This document shows positions 14,185 to 21,514 of a DNA stretch of 27,715 bases, piece by piece. The notes beneath the pieces are model-generated. The model was not told the DNA's origin, ran no database searches, and saw nothing but the letters and a program-made list of their open reading frames with translations. Each line of letters begins with the position of its first letter. Position 1 is the first letter of the stretch. Both the position numbers and the translations under genes were made by a program. This DNA comes from an uncultured Eubacteriales bacterium (GTDB taxonomy: Bacteria > Bacillota > Clostridia > Oscillospirales > Oscillospiraceae). The DNA is taken from contig USAT01000015.1 of assembly GCA_900552725.1 (NCBI GenBank), positions 1-27,715 on the forward strand, given 5' to 3'.

Positions 14185-14224
14185 TTTGCTTTACAGCAAT
14201 AAAGTATCAATAGGAGGAGACGTC

Positions 14225-14938
14225 ATGTACTATCAGGTGTCAAAAGAATTCTTTGAAAAGCTGCCCAATGCCTACTTCGGCGCGGTGGCTGTCCGTGGAC
14301 TGGACAACACCCGCGAGATCCCCGAGCTGGAGCAGATGCTGGCGGAGAATGTGGCCGCCTGTGAGGCATATTTTACCGGCAAAAAGCCCAAGGAGACCGA
14401 GGATATCGTGCCCTACCGCACCGCCTTTACCGCCCTGGGCATCAACCCCAATAAGTTTATGTGCTCCATCGAAGCGCTGCTGACCCGCATCGCCAAGGGC
14501 AAGGGCTTCCCCCATATCAACGCCGCCGTGGATCTGGGCAACGCCGTGTCCATCAAGCACCGTCTGCCCATGGGCGCCCACGATTTGGACACCATCGACG
14601 AGGGCCTGGATGTCCGCCTGGCCGGGGAGGGGGATACCTTCATCCCCTTCGGCAGCACCGAGGAGGAGACTCCCGACGCGGGCGAGGCGGTCTACGCCTC
14701 CGGCAAGGAGATCCGTACCCGCCGCTGGACGTGGCGTCAGTCGGAGCGGGGCAAGATCACCGAGGAGACCAAGGCCATCCTGTTCCCCATCGACGGCTTC
14801 TCCGACGTGAATCAGGAGGAGGTCCACAAGGCCGCCGATGAGCTGATTGACCTGCTGCACCGCTATTTCGGCGACGGCATCCAGATCGAGGTGGGCTACG
14901 TCAGCAAGGAGCAGCCCCGCTTCGAGTTCTTCAAATAA
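14225..14938 (+). CDS. B3/B4 tRNA-binding-domain protein (stand-alone PheRS beta B3/B4 domain)
   Basis: A 237-residue protein resembling the free-standing B3/B4 domain, the module that forms the editing region of the phenylalanyl-tRNA synthetase beta subunit. The family-like core is DIVPYRTAFTALGINPNKFMCSIEALLTRIAKG, then INAAVDLGNAVSIKHRLPMGAHDLD. A second half has TRRWTWRQSERGKITEETKAILFPIDGF and a C-terminal helix-rich segment. The biological role of stand-alone members is unsettled; editing of mischarged tRNA is one idea, a metabolic enzyme role another. The ATG at 14225 has a strong AGGAGG site. An upstream in-frame extension from 14150 would start inside the promoter and is rejected. 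Regulation by the divergent GntR protein is inferred. Confidence 0.85.
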   Translation: MYYQVSKEFFEKLPNAYFGAVAVRGLDNTREIPELEQMLAENVAACEAYFTGKKPKETEDIVPYRTAFTALGINPNKFMCSIEALLTRIAKGKGFPHINAAVDLGNAVSIKHRLPMGAHDLDTIDEGLDVRLAGEGDTFIPFGSTEEETPDAGEAVYASGKEIRTRRWTWRQSERGKITEETKAILFPIDGFSDVNQEEVHKAADELIDLLHRYFGDGIQIEVGYVSKEQPRFEFFK

Positions 14939-14947
14939 GACTATTGT

Positions 14948-14988
14948 AAAAAGAAACACCTTTCGCTGTGCGAAAGGTGTTTCTTTTT
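14948..14988. terminator. Bidirectional terminator between the B3/B4 gene and selD
   Basis: A perfect 18-bp stem (14948-14965 with 14971-14988, 5-nt loop) has a GAAACACCTTTCG core and T-runs on both strands. It ends the rightward B3/B4 gene and the leftward selenium operon. Confidence 0.93.
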
Positions 14989-14998
14989 ATGCGCTTTG

Positions 14999-16036
14999 TT
15001 ACTCCAGGATAATCCAGTTTTCCTCCCGCTCCGTTACATAGCCTACGGCAGCGGCGTTGGGGATGGCGTCTTGCAGCTCCCGCAGGCAGGCGTCCACGTC
15101 GGCGGTGTCCACCGCCATCAGCAGGCCGCCGCTGGTCTGGGGATCATACAGCAGATCCTGCATGGTGCGGCTGACGCCATTGCGGACGGTGACGCCCGCC
15201 TCGGCATAGTCCCGGTTCCGATAGGCCCCGGCAGGGAGAAAGCCCATGTCCGCCAGCTCCCACGCCTCCGGATGGAAGGGCACGTCTTTGGCGCGGATGT
15301 GTACCGTGCAGCCGCTGCCCTGGGCCATCTCGAAGCTGTGGCCCAGCAGGGCGAAGCCCGTCACGTCGGTGCAGCTGTGGACGCGGTACTTCACCATGAT
15401 GTCCCGGGCCGCCTTGTTCAGTGTGGCCATCTGCCGGTAAATGCGCTCCATCACATCGCCGCTTACCAGTCCCGCCTTGGCGGCGGTGGTCAACACGCCC
15501 ACGCCCAGCGGCTTGGTCAGGATCAGCACGTCGCCGGGCTTTGCACCGCTGTTGGTCAGGATGCGGCCGGGATGCACGAACCCGGACACCGCCAGGCCAT
15601 AGATGGGCTCCGCTCCGTGGATGGTGTGTCCTCCGGTGATGATAACACCCGCCTCATAGGCCTTGTCGTACCCGCCCCGCAGCAGCTCCTGCACCATATC
15701 GGCGGTCATGGCCTCGGGGATGCACATGATGTTCAGCGCCAGCTTCGGCTCGCCGCCCATGGCGTATACGTCGCTGATGGCGTTGGCCGCGGCGATCTGC
15801 CCGTACAGGAAGGGGTCGTCCACAATGGGCGGGAAGAAATCCGTGGTCTGCACCAGCGCCGTGTTTTCGTCCAGATAGTACACGCTGGCGTCGTCGGACT
15901 TGTCAAAGCCCACCAGCAGCCGGGGGTCGCTGTGGGTGCGGAAGCCCTCCAGCAGATGCACCAGCGTTCCCGCCCCCACCTTTGCGCCGCATCCGGCGCA
16001 GGAGGCCAGCTTCGTCAGCTTTACTTCAGTCTCCAT
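14999..16036 (-). CDS. selD: Selenide, water dikinase (selenophosphate synthetase)
   Basis: SelD makes selenophosphate from selenide and ATP, the selenium donor for selenocysteine and selenouridine. The 345-residue protein has the active-site segment ASCAGCGAKVG, with the essential cysteine C16 and lysine K19, aligning with C17 and K20 of E. coli. The metal and ATP-binding run DDASVYYLDENTALVQTTDFFPPIVDD is followed by NAISDVYAMGGEPKLALNIM. TDVTGFALLGH and the C-terminal YDPQTSGGLLMAV are also diagnostic. The active residue is encoded by TGC, so this SelD is not itself a selenoprotein. The start is the ATG at 16036 with GGAGG seven bases upstream; a TTG at 16042 is in frame but less likely. 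It is the last gene of the leftward arm. selA, selB and selC are not in the window. Confidence 0.96.
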   Translation of the reverse strand: METEVKLTKLASCAGCGAKVGAGTLVHLLEGFRTHSDPRLLVGFDKSDDASVYYLDENTALVQTTDFFPPIVDDPFLYGQIAAANAISDVYAMGGEPKLALNIMCIPEAMTADMVQELLRGGYDKAYEAGVIITGGHTIHGAEPIYGLAVSGFVHPGRILTNSGAKPGDVLILTKPLGVGVLTTAAKAGLVSGDVMERIYRQMATLNKAARDIMVKYRVHSCTDVTGFALLGHSFEMAQGSGCTVHIRAKDVPFHPEAWELADMGFLPAGAYRNRDYAEAGVTVRNGVSRTMQDLLYDPQTSGGLLMAVDTADVDACLRELQDAIPNAAAVGYVTEREENWIILE

Positions 16037-16038
16037 GG

Positions 16039-16290
16039 TCAATCCTCCGTTTCATCCGTGTGATACACGGTGGTGTATCCTGTGCCGTCCCACGTGGCCA
16101 CCTGCTCGATCTCCTCAAGTCCGGCATCGGCCGGGGGGAGATAGTCCCCCTCGCACCGGACGCAGGTGCCGCAGCTGCTGCTCAGGTCTCTCGGCACCGG
16201 CATCATGCGGCAGGAGATGCCCCGTTCACCGCAGAGCTGCTTGTACCGCACCGCGCCGAAGTGGGAGAAAAAGGTCACAATGTACGTCAC
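16039..16290 (-). CDS. DUF3343 domain small protein
   Basis: An 83-residue protein. It opens with a beta strand and helix (TYIVTFFSHFGAVRYKQLCGERGI). It has the conserved centre RMMPVPRDLSSSCGTCVRCEG, with three cysteines in CGTCVRC that could carry sulfur or selenium or bind metal. This layout matches DUF3343, often found in clostridial selenium and thiol gene clusters, with no proven function. The start is taken as GTG at 16290 because it forms a 4-nt GTGA overlap with the stop of the upstream TusA-like gene and gives the usual family length. A GTG at 16311 would add seven residues that overlap that gene further. selD starts 2 nt after its stop. Confidence 0.82.
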   Translation of the reverse strand: MTYIVTFFSHFGAVRYKQLCGERGISCRMMPVPRDLSSSCGTCVRCEGDYLPPADAGLEEIEQVATWDGTGYTTVYHTDETED

Positions 16291-16493
16291 TTGGTAAAGG
16301 TCAGCGTCCACTCGCCGTCCTGTTCGCTGACGGCCACCTGATAGCCCTGATGCTGGGCGTAGCGGGTGGTGTTCTCCCGGGAGGCGTGGTTGTCCACAAT
16401 GATCTGATAGGCGTTTTCCTTGCTCTCCATGGCGCTGCGCAGCAGCACCACGGGTTCGGGGCAGGAAAGGCCCCGTGCGTCGATGATTTTCAT
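16287..16493 (-). CDS. TusA-like sulfur/selenium carrier protein
   Basis: A 68-residue protein with the TusA-family opening KIIDARGLSCPEPVVLLRSAM. The single conserved cysteine, C11 in the CPxP motif, is the persulfide (or selenosulfide) carrier in TusA. Clostridial selenium clusters normally have YedF, a protein of about 200 residues with a TusA domain followed by a second domain. Here only the TusA part is present, and the frame ends cleanly into the DUF3343 gene. AAGGAG lies before the ATG. In this cluster it probably relays a chalcogen between the desulfurase and SelD; that is inference from neighbours and family. Confidence 0.87.
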   Translation of the reverse strand: MKIIDARGLSCPEPVVLLRSAMESKENAYQIIVDNHASRENTTRYAQHQGYQVAVSEQDGEWTLTFTK

Positions 16494-16505
16494 ATTGGTA
16501 TCTCC

Positions 16506-17588
16506 TTATTTCTTCTTGAAGGTGTTCAGGCAGGCAATCACCGCCACCACGGCGATGCCCAGCAGCACGGCGATCTTACCGGCGGCGGTGGGGCCGTCGG
16601 CGCTGGAGGCCAGGCCGAAGTTGTGACAGAAGGCCGCACCCACGATCAGGCCCAGCACAGTGACGGCGCTGTCGGAGTTGCCCTCGCCGGACATGACCAA
16701 CTGCCGCAGGGGGCAGCCGCCCAGCAGCACGCAGCCAAAGCCCACCAGCAGCATGCCCAGGCAGTTCCACAGCCCGTCGGTGTGGGCGATAGGCTGGCCC
16801 TCGAAGCCCAGATGGAAGAAGGTGGCCTCACCCACGCCGTTGAGGATCAGGTTGCAGACCAGCGCGCTGACCAGGATAGCGCCGAAGCCCATCAGCAGCT
16901 TGGGTTCACGGAACAGCACGATGTCGCGGATGCCGCCCACCATGCACAGGCGGGTGCGCTGGGCCAGCGCGCCCACGATGAGACCGGCGATCAGGCTGAT
17001 GGCCACCGCGGCGTGCTTGGCGCCGGGGCCGCCGCCCGCTTCGGTGAAGAAGATGAAGGCGGGCGCCGCCACCAGCAGGATGAACACCACCACCTGGATG
17101 GCGGGGAAGATCACGCCGTCCAGCTTGGTCTGGGTATAGGTGCGCTTCAGGGAGTAGCCCCGCTTCAGGAAGAACACACCGGCCAGGATGCCCAGCACAA
17201 AGCCCAGCAGGCCCAGCAGGGCGTTCAGGTCGCCGCCCGCCAGACGCAGGATCATGCGGAAGGGGCAGCCCAGGAACATCAGGCAGCCCACCATCACGAA
17301 GAATCCCAGCACAAATCGGGTGACGGGTGCGCTGCCGCCCTTGGCGGAGAACTCCTTCTTGCACAGGGCCACGATGAAGCTGCCCAGCACCAGGCCGATG
17401 ATCTCCGGCCGGATGTACTGCACGGCGGCGGCACGGTGCAGGCCCAGACCGCCGGCGGTATCCCGCAGGAAGCAGGCGATGCAGAAGCCCATATTGGAGG
17501 GATTGCCGAAAAAGACCAGCAGCGAGGCAATGACGCCGATGATCAGTCCGGCGATGACGATTTGGATTCGTTCGCGTTTGACATTCAT
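16506..17588 (-). CDS. yedE: YedE-type selenium metabolism membrane transporter
   Basis: A 360-residue polytopic membrane protein with about nine or ten hydrophobic segments. It belongs to the YeeE/YedE family, which imports sulfur or selenium species. The typical cysteine-bearing motifs are present: GFCIACFLRD (C36, C39), LGCPFRMILRLAGGD (C108), RLCMVGGIRD (C215) and GGCPLRQLVMSGEG (C292). The two GCP(F/L)R repeats show the internal duplication of the family. The selenium rather than sulfur assignment rests on the selD-containing operon. AGAGGAG precedes the ATG. It is the first gene of the leftward arm and its promoter faces that of the desulfurase. Confidence 0.9.
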   Translation of the reverse strand: MNVKRERIQIVIAGLIIGVIASLLVFFGNPSNMGFCIACFLRDTAGGLGLHRAAAVQYIRPEIIGLVLGSFIVALCKKEFSAKGGSAPVTRFVLGFFVMVGCLMFLGCPFRMILRLAGGDLNALLGLLGFVLGILAGVFFLKRGYSLKRTYTQTKLDGVIFPAIQVVVFILLVAAPAFIFFTEAGGGPGAKHAAVAISLIAGLIVGALAQRTRLCMVGGIRDIVLFREPKLLMGFGAILVSALVCNLILNGVGEATFFHLGFEGQPIAHTDGLWNCLGMLLVGFGCVLLGGCPLRQLVMSGEGNSDSAVTVLGLIVGAAFCHNFGLASSADGPTAAGKIAVLLGIAVVAVIACLNTFKKK

Positions 17589-17748
17589 GTTGGATCTTTC
17601 TCCTCTTTATATAGTATCTTATCATACCATACCACCATAGTCGACAGAATGTCCAATACCAATTATAGATATATCCTCTGAAAAGATTTGCTTTTCCAAT
17701 AAATGTGTGGTAAGCTGATAAAAAATAAGGAAGTAGGAGCGTGAGACC
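17589..17748. promoter_or_regulatory. Divergent control region of the selenium cluster
   Basis: On the minus strand a consensus TATAAT (17667-17662) lies ahead of yedE with no recognisable -35, a pattern seen in activator-dependent promoters. ATC-N9-GAT (17673-17687), a LysR-type site pattern, sits where the -35 should be. TCCAATA occurs twice, at 17652-17658 and 17695-17701. For the rightward desulfurase, TTGCTT (17689-17694) has only a poor -10 17 nt downstream. The LysR protein encoded 1.2 kb to the right is the obvious candidate regulator. The short motifs could occur by chance. Confidence 0.45.
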
Positions 17749-18912
17749 GTGGAGCGGATCTATCTGGATAATGCCAGCACCAGCTTTCCCAAAGCGCCCG
17801 GCGTGGCGGAGGCGGTGTACCATTATATCAGCGACTGTGGCTGCAACATCAACCGCGGCGGCTATGACGAGGCCTATCAGGCGGAGGAGACGGTGCTGCA
17901 CACCCGCCAGCTGCTGACGGAGCTGTTCCGCGGCCCCGACTGCCGGAACGTGGTGTTCACCCGCAACATCACCGAGAGCCTGAATGTCCTCTTGAAGGGC
18001 TTTCTGAAGCCCGGAGACCATGTGATGGTCTCCGCCATGGAGCACAACGCCGTCATGCGGCCCCTGACCCAGCTTCAGGCACAGGGCGTCACCTTCGACC
18101 GCATCCCCTGCGCGCCGGACGGCACGTTGGACACCGCCGCCATGGAGGGCCTGCTGCGGCCCAACACCCGCGCCGTGGTGATGCTCCACGCCAGCAACGT
18201 CTGCGGCACGGTGCTGCCTGCCGGAGAGGTGGGGGCCTTCTGCCATGCCCACGGCTTGAGATTCCTCCTGGACACCGCCCAGACGGCGGGCGTCCTGCCC
18301 ATCGACATGGAGGCCATGCACATCGACGCCCTGGCTTTCACCGGCCACAAGGGCCTGCTTGGCCCGCAGGGCGTAGGCGGGTTTATCCTCCGGCCGGACA
18401 TGGTGCCGCTGGTGGAGCCGCTGATCGCCGGAGGCACCGGCAGCGTCAGCCATGAGGAGCGTATGCCGTCCTTCATGCCGGATAAGTTCGAGGCGGGCAC
18501 CATGAACCTGCCGGGGATCATGGGCCTCCATGAGGCCCTCTGCTGGCTGAAGGGGGAGACCATCGACGCCGTCCGCGCCCATGAGCTGGCGCTGACGGAG
18601 CGGTTCCTCGCCGGTGCGCTGTCGATCCCGAACCTGCGGGTGGTGGGCCGCCGGGATGTGACAGGCCGGGTAGGCGTGGTGTCCGTGGTACCGGAGAACG
18701 CCGACCCCGCCCTGGTGGCCGACGCTCTGGGACAGGAATACGGCATCATGGTGCGTGTGGGCCTTCACTGCGCGCCCAATACCCACAGGACGCTGGGCAC
18801 CTATCCCACCGGCACCATCCGCTTTTCCTTCGGCTGGCACAATACGCCCCAGCAGGTGGACACGGCCCTGTCCGCCCTGCGTGAGCTGTGTGGGAGGACC
18901 ACATGGAACTGA
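17749..18912 (+). CDS. Cysteine desulfurase family protein of the selenium cluster
   Basis: A 387-residue fold-type I PLP enzyme of the NifS/SufS/CsdB group. It removes sulfur (or selenium, as selenocysteine lyase) from its amino acid through a cysteine persulfide. Marks are the opening IYLDNASTSFPKAP, H99 (SAMEHNAVMRP), D175 and Q178 (LLDTAQTAG), the PLP lysine K201 (FTGHKGLLGPQGVGG) and the catalytic C341 in VRVGLHCAPNTHRTLGT. The short active-site loop is of the SufS/CsdB type. It starts at a GTG (17749) with AGGAG upstream and overlaps the next gene, lysR, by 10 nt. Its place beside selD and the transporter suggests it delivers selenium; it could also supply sulfur. Confidence 0.92.
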   Translation: MERIYLDNASTSFPKAPGVAEAVYHYISDCGCNINRGGYDEAYQAEETVLHTRQLLTELFRGPDCRNVVFTRNITESLNVLLKGFLKPGDHVMVSAMEHNAVMRPLTQLQAQGVTFDRIPCAPDGTLDTAAMEGLLRPNTRAVVMLHASNVCGTVLPAGEVGAFCHAHGLRFLLDTAQTAGVLPIDMEAMHIDALAFTGHKGLLGPQGVGGFILRPDMVPLVEPLIAGGTGSVSHEERMPSFMPDKFEAGTMNLPGIMGLHEALCWLKGETIDAVRAHELALTERFLAGALSIPNLRVVGRRDVTGRVGVVSVVPENADPALVADALGQEYGIMVRVGLHCAPNTHRTLGTYPTGTIRFSFGWHNTPQQVDTALSALRELCGRTTWN

Positions 18913-19799
18913 AGCAATTACAGTCATTCTGCGCCGTTGTAAAGCATAGAAGCTTCACAAAGGCGGCGGAGAAATTATACCTGTCCCAGCCCACCATCAG
19001 CACCCATGTGCGGCAGCTGGAGGAGGAATTCCAGACCAGTCTCATCATCCGCACCACCAAATCCGTGGAGGTGACGCCCCGCGGCCAGGAGCTGTACGAG
19101 TGCGCCTGCAACATCGTGAACCTGCGGGACAATCTCATGCGCAGCTGGAGTGACGAGGATGAGAAGATGATCCGCATCGGCGCGTCCACCATCCCCTCGG
19201 CCTACATCCTTCCGGAGATCCTGCCTGCCTTTCGGGCCATCCGCCCCGCGTCCCAGTTCCATGTGTTCCAGAGCGACAGCCAGGGCATCGTGGACGGCCT
19301 GCTGTGCGGCGCCTTCGACGTGGGCCTCATCGGCGCGGACATGCACGAGGAGGCCCTGGAGCTGACGCCCTTCTATGCCGACCGGATGGTGCTGATCACC
19401 CCGGTCAGCGAACACTTCCGCCGCTATCAGGCGGCGGGCGGCATGACGCTCTCGGAGATCTGCCGTGAGCCCATGCTGCTGCGGGAGAAGGGCAGCGGCA
19501 GCAAGAAGTGCGTCTCCGCCTATTTCGAGCAGATGGGCGTGGACGAGAACGACCTGACCATCACTGCCCGCCTCAACGACCAGGAGTCCATCAAGAATCT
19601 GGTGGCCGGCGGCTTGGGCATCTCCATCATCTCGGAAAAGGCAGCGGAGGACGCGGTAAAGTCCGGACGGCTCATGACCTTCCGCCTGCCCCAGGGGGAG
19701 GCGCAGCGCAGGCTCTATGTGGCCTGCCGCCGCGGTGCGCCCATGAGCGGCCAGACCCAGCAGTTCGTCACCTTCGTCAAGCATTTTTACGAAAACTGA
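18903..19799 (+). CDS. LysR family regulator of the selenium cluster
   Basis: A 298-residue LysR-type regulator. The N-terminal helix-turn-helix is at about residues 17-37 (SFTKAAEKLYLSQPTISTHVRQLEEEF), followed by the linker helix. The C-terminal periplasmic-binding-like effector domain spans about 90-295 (IRIGASTIPSAYILPEILPAF, DVGLIGADMHEEAL, VAGGLGISIISEKAAED). The protein resembles the CysL type and the LysR regulators that accompany yedE/selD in Clostridia. Its effector is unknown. The ATG at 18903 has GGGAGG upstream, and the coding region overlaps the end of the desulfurase gene, so the two are translationally coupled. It probably controls the divergent promoters between 17589 and 17748. 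Confidence 0.92.
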   Translation: MELKQLQSFCAVVKHRSFTKAAEKLYLSQPTISTHVRQLEEEFQTSLIIRTTKSVEVTPRGQELYECACNIVNLRDNLMRSWSDEDEKMIRIGASTIPSAYILPEILPAFRAIRPASQFHVFQSDSQGIVDGLLCGAFDVGLIGADMHEEALELTPFYADRMVLITPVSEHFRRYQAAGGMTLSEICREPMLLREKGSGSKKCVSAYFEQMGVDENDLTITARLNDQESIKNLVAGGLGISIISEKAAEDAVKSGRLMTFRLPQGEAQRRLYVACRRGAPMSGQTQQFVTFVKHFYEN

Positions 19800-19801
19800 C
19801 G

Positions 19802-19827
19802 GCGGCGGTACAAGAAAATTCCGCCGC
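19802..19827 (+). terminator. Possible hairpin after the LysR gene
   Basis: GCGGCGG (19802-19808) and CCGCCGC (19821-19827) can pair around a 12-nt loop. Only ATTGATT follows, not a T-run, so termination is uncertain. The scfA promoter starts 6 nt later. Confidence 0.35.
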
Positions 19828-19832
19828 ATTGA

Positions 19833-19861
19833 TTGACAAGCGCACAGCGGTGTGATATAAC
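19833..19861 (+). promoter_or_regulatory. Sigma-A-type promoter of scfA
   Basis: A consensus TTGACA (19833-19838) is followed after 17 nt by TATAAC (19856-19861). The leader is about 28 nt. Confidence 0.85.
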
Positions 19862-19895
19862 TTTATAAGATAATCACTTGGGAGGACATTACATC

Positions 19896-20045
19896 ATGAA
19901 GCACATCAATACCATCGAGACTCGTGACCTTTGCGAGAGCGCCAAGAACGGCGGCTGCGGCGAGTGCCAGACTTCCTGCCAGTCTGCCTGCAAGACCAGC
20001 TGCGGTATTGCCAATCAGGCCTGCGAAAACAAGGAGACCAAGTAA
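19896..20045 (+). CDS. scfA: SCIFF ranthipeptide precursor with an extra cysteine
   Basis: A 49-residue ribosomal peptide, too short for most gene callers. It opens MKHINTIETR and its core reads CGECQTSCQSACKTSCGIAN, ending QACENKETK. This is the SCIFF (six cysteines in forty-five residues) family found across Clostridia, whose radical SAM maturase makes thioether cross-links from cysteine sulfurs to non-alpha carbons. The six usual cysteines are C21, C24, C28, C32, C36 and C43. A seventh, C13, lies in what should be the leader part. GGGAGG lies upstream of the ATG at 19896. The maturase gene follows after an intercistronic terminator. The peptide's biological role is not known for the family. 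Confidence 0.95.
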   Translation: MKHINTIETRDLCESAKNGGCGECQTSCQSACKTSCGIANQACENKETK

Positions 20046-20064
20046 ACGGGTACTTGAAACTATG

Positions 20065-20092
20065 ATGCCGCCCCTTCCGGGCGGCATTTTTA
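20065..20092 (+). terminator. Intercistronic terminator/attenuator between scfA and scfB
   Basis: A 9-bp GC-rich stem (20065-20073 with 20079-20087, 5-nt loop CTTCC, core GCCGCCC/GGGCGGC) is followed by TTTTTA. It lies 19 nt after the scfA stop and 37 nt before the scfB start. No new promoter is visible, so scfB is probably read by partial readthrough. That would give more peptide than enzyme. Confidence 0.85.
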
Positions 20093-20128
20093 GCGTGCCC
20101 CATACTACCGTGAAGGGAATTAAGATAT

Positions 20129-21514
20129 ATGATCCATCAATATAAGCTGGGCGGCTATAACATCGTGCTGGATGTCTGCTCCGGCTCTGTCCACGCGGTG
20201 GACGAGCTGGCCTATGACATTATCGCCATGTTCGAAAGCGAGAGCCGCGACACCATCATCCGTGAGCTGACCGAGAAATACCGTACCGCCGAGGGTGTGA
20301 CGGCGGAGGAGGTGGGCGAGTGCTATGACCAGATCGCACAGCTGAAGGCAGCGGGCAAGCTGTTTGCCCCGGATACCTTCCAGCCCATGGCGGGTGAGCT
20401 GAAGGCCCGTACCTCCGGCGTCATCAAGGCCCTGTGCCTGCACATCGCCCACACCTGTAACCTCAACTGCTCCTACTGCTTCGCCAGTCAGGGCAAGTAC
20501 CACGGCGACCGCGCCCTGATGAGCTATGAGGTGGGCAAGCGGGCCCTGGACTTCCTTATCGAGAACTCCGGCTCCCGCCACAATCTGGAGGTGGACTTCT
20601 TCGGCGGTGAGCCGCTGATGAATTTCGACGTGGTGAAGCAGTTGGTGGCCTATGCCCGCTCCATTGAGAAACAGCATAACAAGCATTTTCGCTTTACACT
20701 GACCACCAACGGCGTGCTGATCGACGATGATGTCATCGACTTCGCCAACCGGGAAATGAGCAATGTGGTGCTGAGCCTGGACGGCCGCAAGGAGGTTCAC
20801 GACCGCTACCGTGTGGACTACGCCGGCAACGGAAGCTGGGAGAAGATCGTTCCCAAGTTCCAGAAGCTGGTGGCCGCCCGGGACGGCAAAAACTACTACA
20901 TGCGGGGCACCTTCACCCATGCCAACCCGGACTTCCTGGAGGATATCAAAACCATGCTGGAGCTGGGCTTCTCCGAGCTGAGCATGGAGCCCGTGGTGGC
21001 CGCCGCCGACGATCCCTCCGCTCTGACCGAGGCGGATCGGGCCGTGGTCATGGAGCAGTACGAGAAGCTGGCGGAGCTGATGCTGCAGCGGGACAAGGAG
21101 GGAAAGCCCTTTACCTTCTACCACTACATGATCGACCTGAAGGGCGGCCCCTGTATCTATAAGCGCATCTCCGGCTGCGGCTCCGGCACCGAGTATATGG
21201 CCGTCACCCCCTGGGGCGACCTGTACCCCTGCCACCAGTTCGTGGGCGACGAGAAGTTCCGGCTGGGCGACATCTGGCACGGCGTGGACAACCATGCCAT
21301 CCAGGACGAATTCGCCTCCTGCAATGTCTACGCCCACGAGGAGTGCCGCGACTGCTGGGCGCGGCTGTACTGCTCCGGCGGCTGCGCCGCCAACGCCTAT
21401 CACGCCACCGGCTCCGTCCGCGGCGTGTATGAGGCGGGCTGCGAGCTGTTCCGCAAGCGCATGGAGTGCGCCATCATGGTGGCCGTGGCCCGTGAGCTGG
21501 GGGGCGCTCAATGA
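20129..21514 (+). CDS. scfB: SCIFF maturase, radical SAM/SPASM thioether-forming enzyme
   Basis: A 461-residue radical SAM peptide maturase. The N-terminal 90 or so residues form a RiPP-recognition-like segment (MIHQYKLGGYNIVLDVCSGSVHAVD) that binds the leader. The radical SAM cluster motif is CNLNCSYC (C110, C114, C117), followed by DFFGGEPLMNFDVV. The C-terminal SPASM region carries auxiliary [4Fe-4S] cysteines: GPCIYKRISGCGSG, LYPCHQFVGD, then ASCNVYAHEECRDCWARLYCSGGC and a final GCELFRK. This matches characterised SCIFF maturases such as CteB. A GAAGGGA ribosome site precedes the ATG at 20129. The stop overlaps the start of the next gene by 4 nt (ATGA). Confidence 0.96.
   Translation: MIHQYKLGGYNIVLDVCSGSVHAVDELAYDIIAMFESESRDTIIRELTEKYRTAEGVTAEEVGECYDQIAQLKAAGKLFAPDTFQPMAGELKARTSGVIKALCLHIAHTCNLNCSYCFASQGKYHGDRALMSYEVGKRALDFLIENSGSRHNLEVDFFGGEPLMNFDVVKQLVAYARSIEKQHNKHFRFTLTTNGVLIDDDVIDFANREMSNVVLSLDGRKEVHDRYRVDYAGNGSWEKIVPKFQKLVAARDGKNYYMRGTFTHANPDFLEDIKTMLELGFSELSMEPVVAAADDPSALTEADRAVVMEQYEKLAELMLQRDKEGKPFTFYHYMIDLKGGPCIYKRISGCGSGTEYMAVTPWGDLYPCHQFVGDEKFRLGDIWHGVDNHAIQDEFASCNVYAHEECRDCWARLYCSGGCAANAYHATGSVRGVYEAGCELFRKRMECAIMVAVARELGGAQ

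Noticed and set aside
14999..16036. SelD as a selenoprotein
   Set aside because: The active-site residue is encoded by TGC, not TGA, and there is no in-frame TGA in the gene.
15900..17681. A 593-codon plus-strand frame across the leftward selenium genes
   Set aside because: It is rich in His, Gln and Gly and spans four well-defined minus-strand genes.
16906..18927. A 673-codon open frame on the minus strand
   Set aside because: It runs antisense to, or out of frame with, yedE and the desulfurase. Its translation is repetitive in His, Gln, Gly and Arg and has no family features. It is a by-product of G/C-rich third codon positions.
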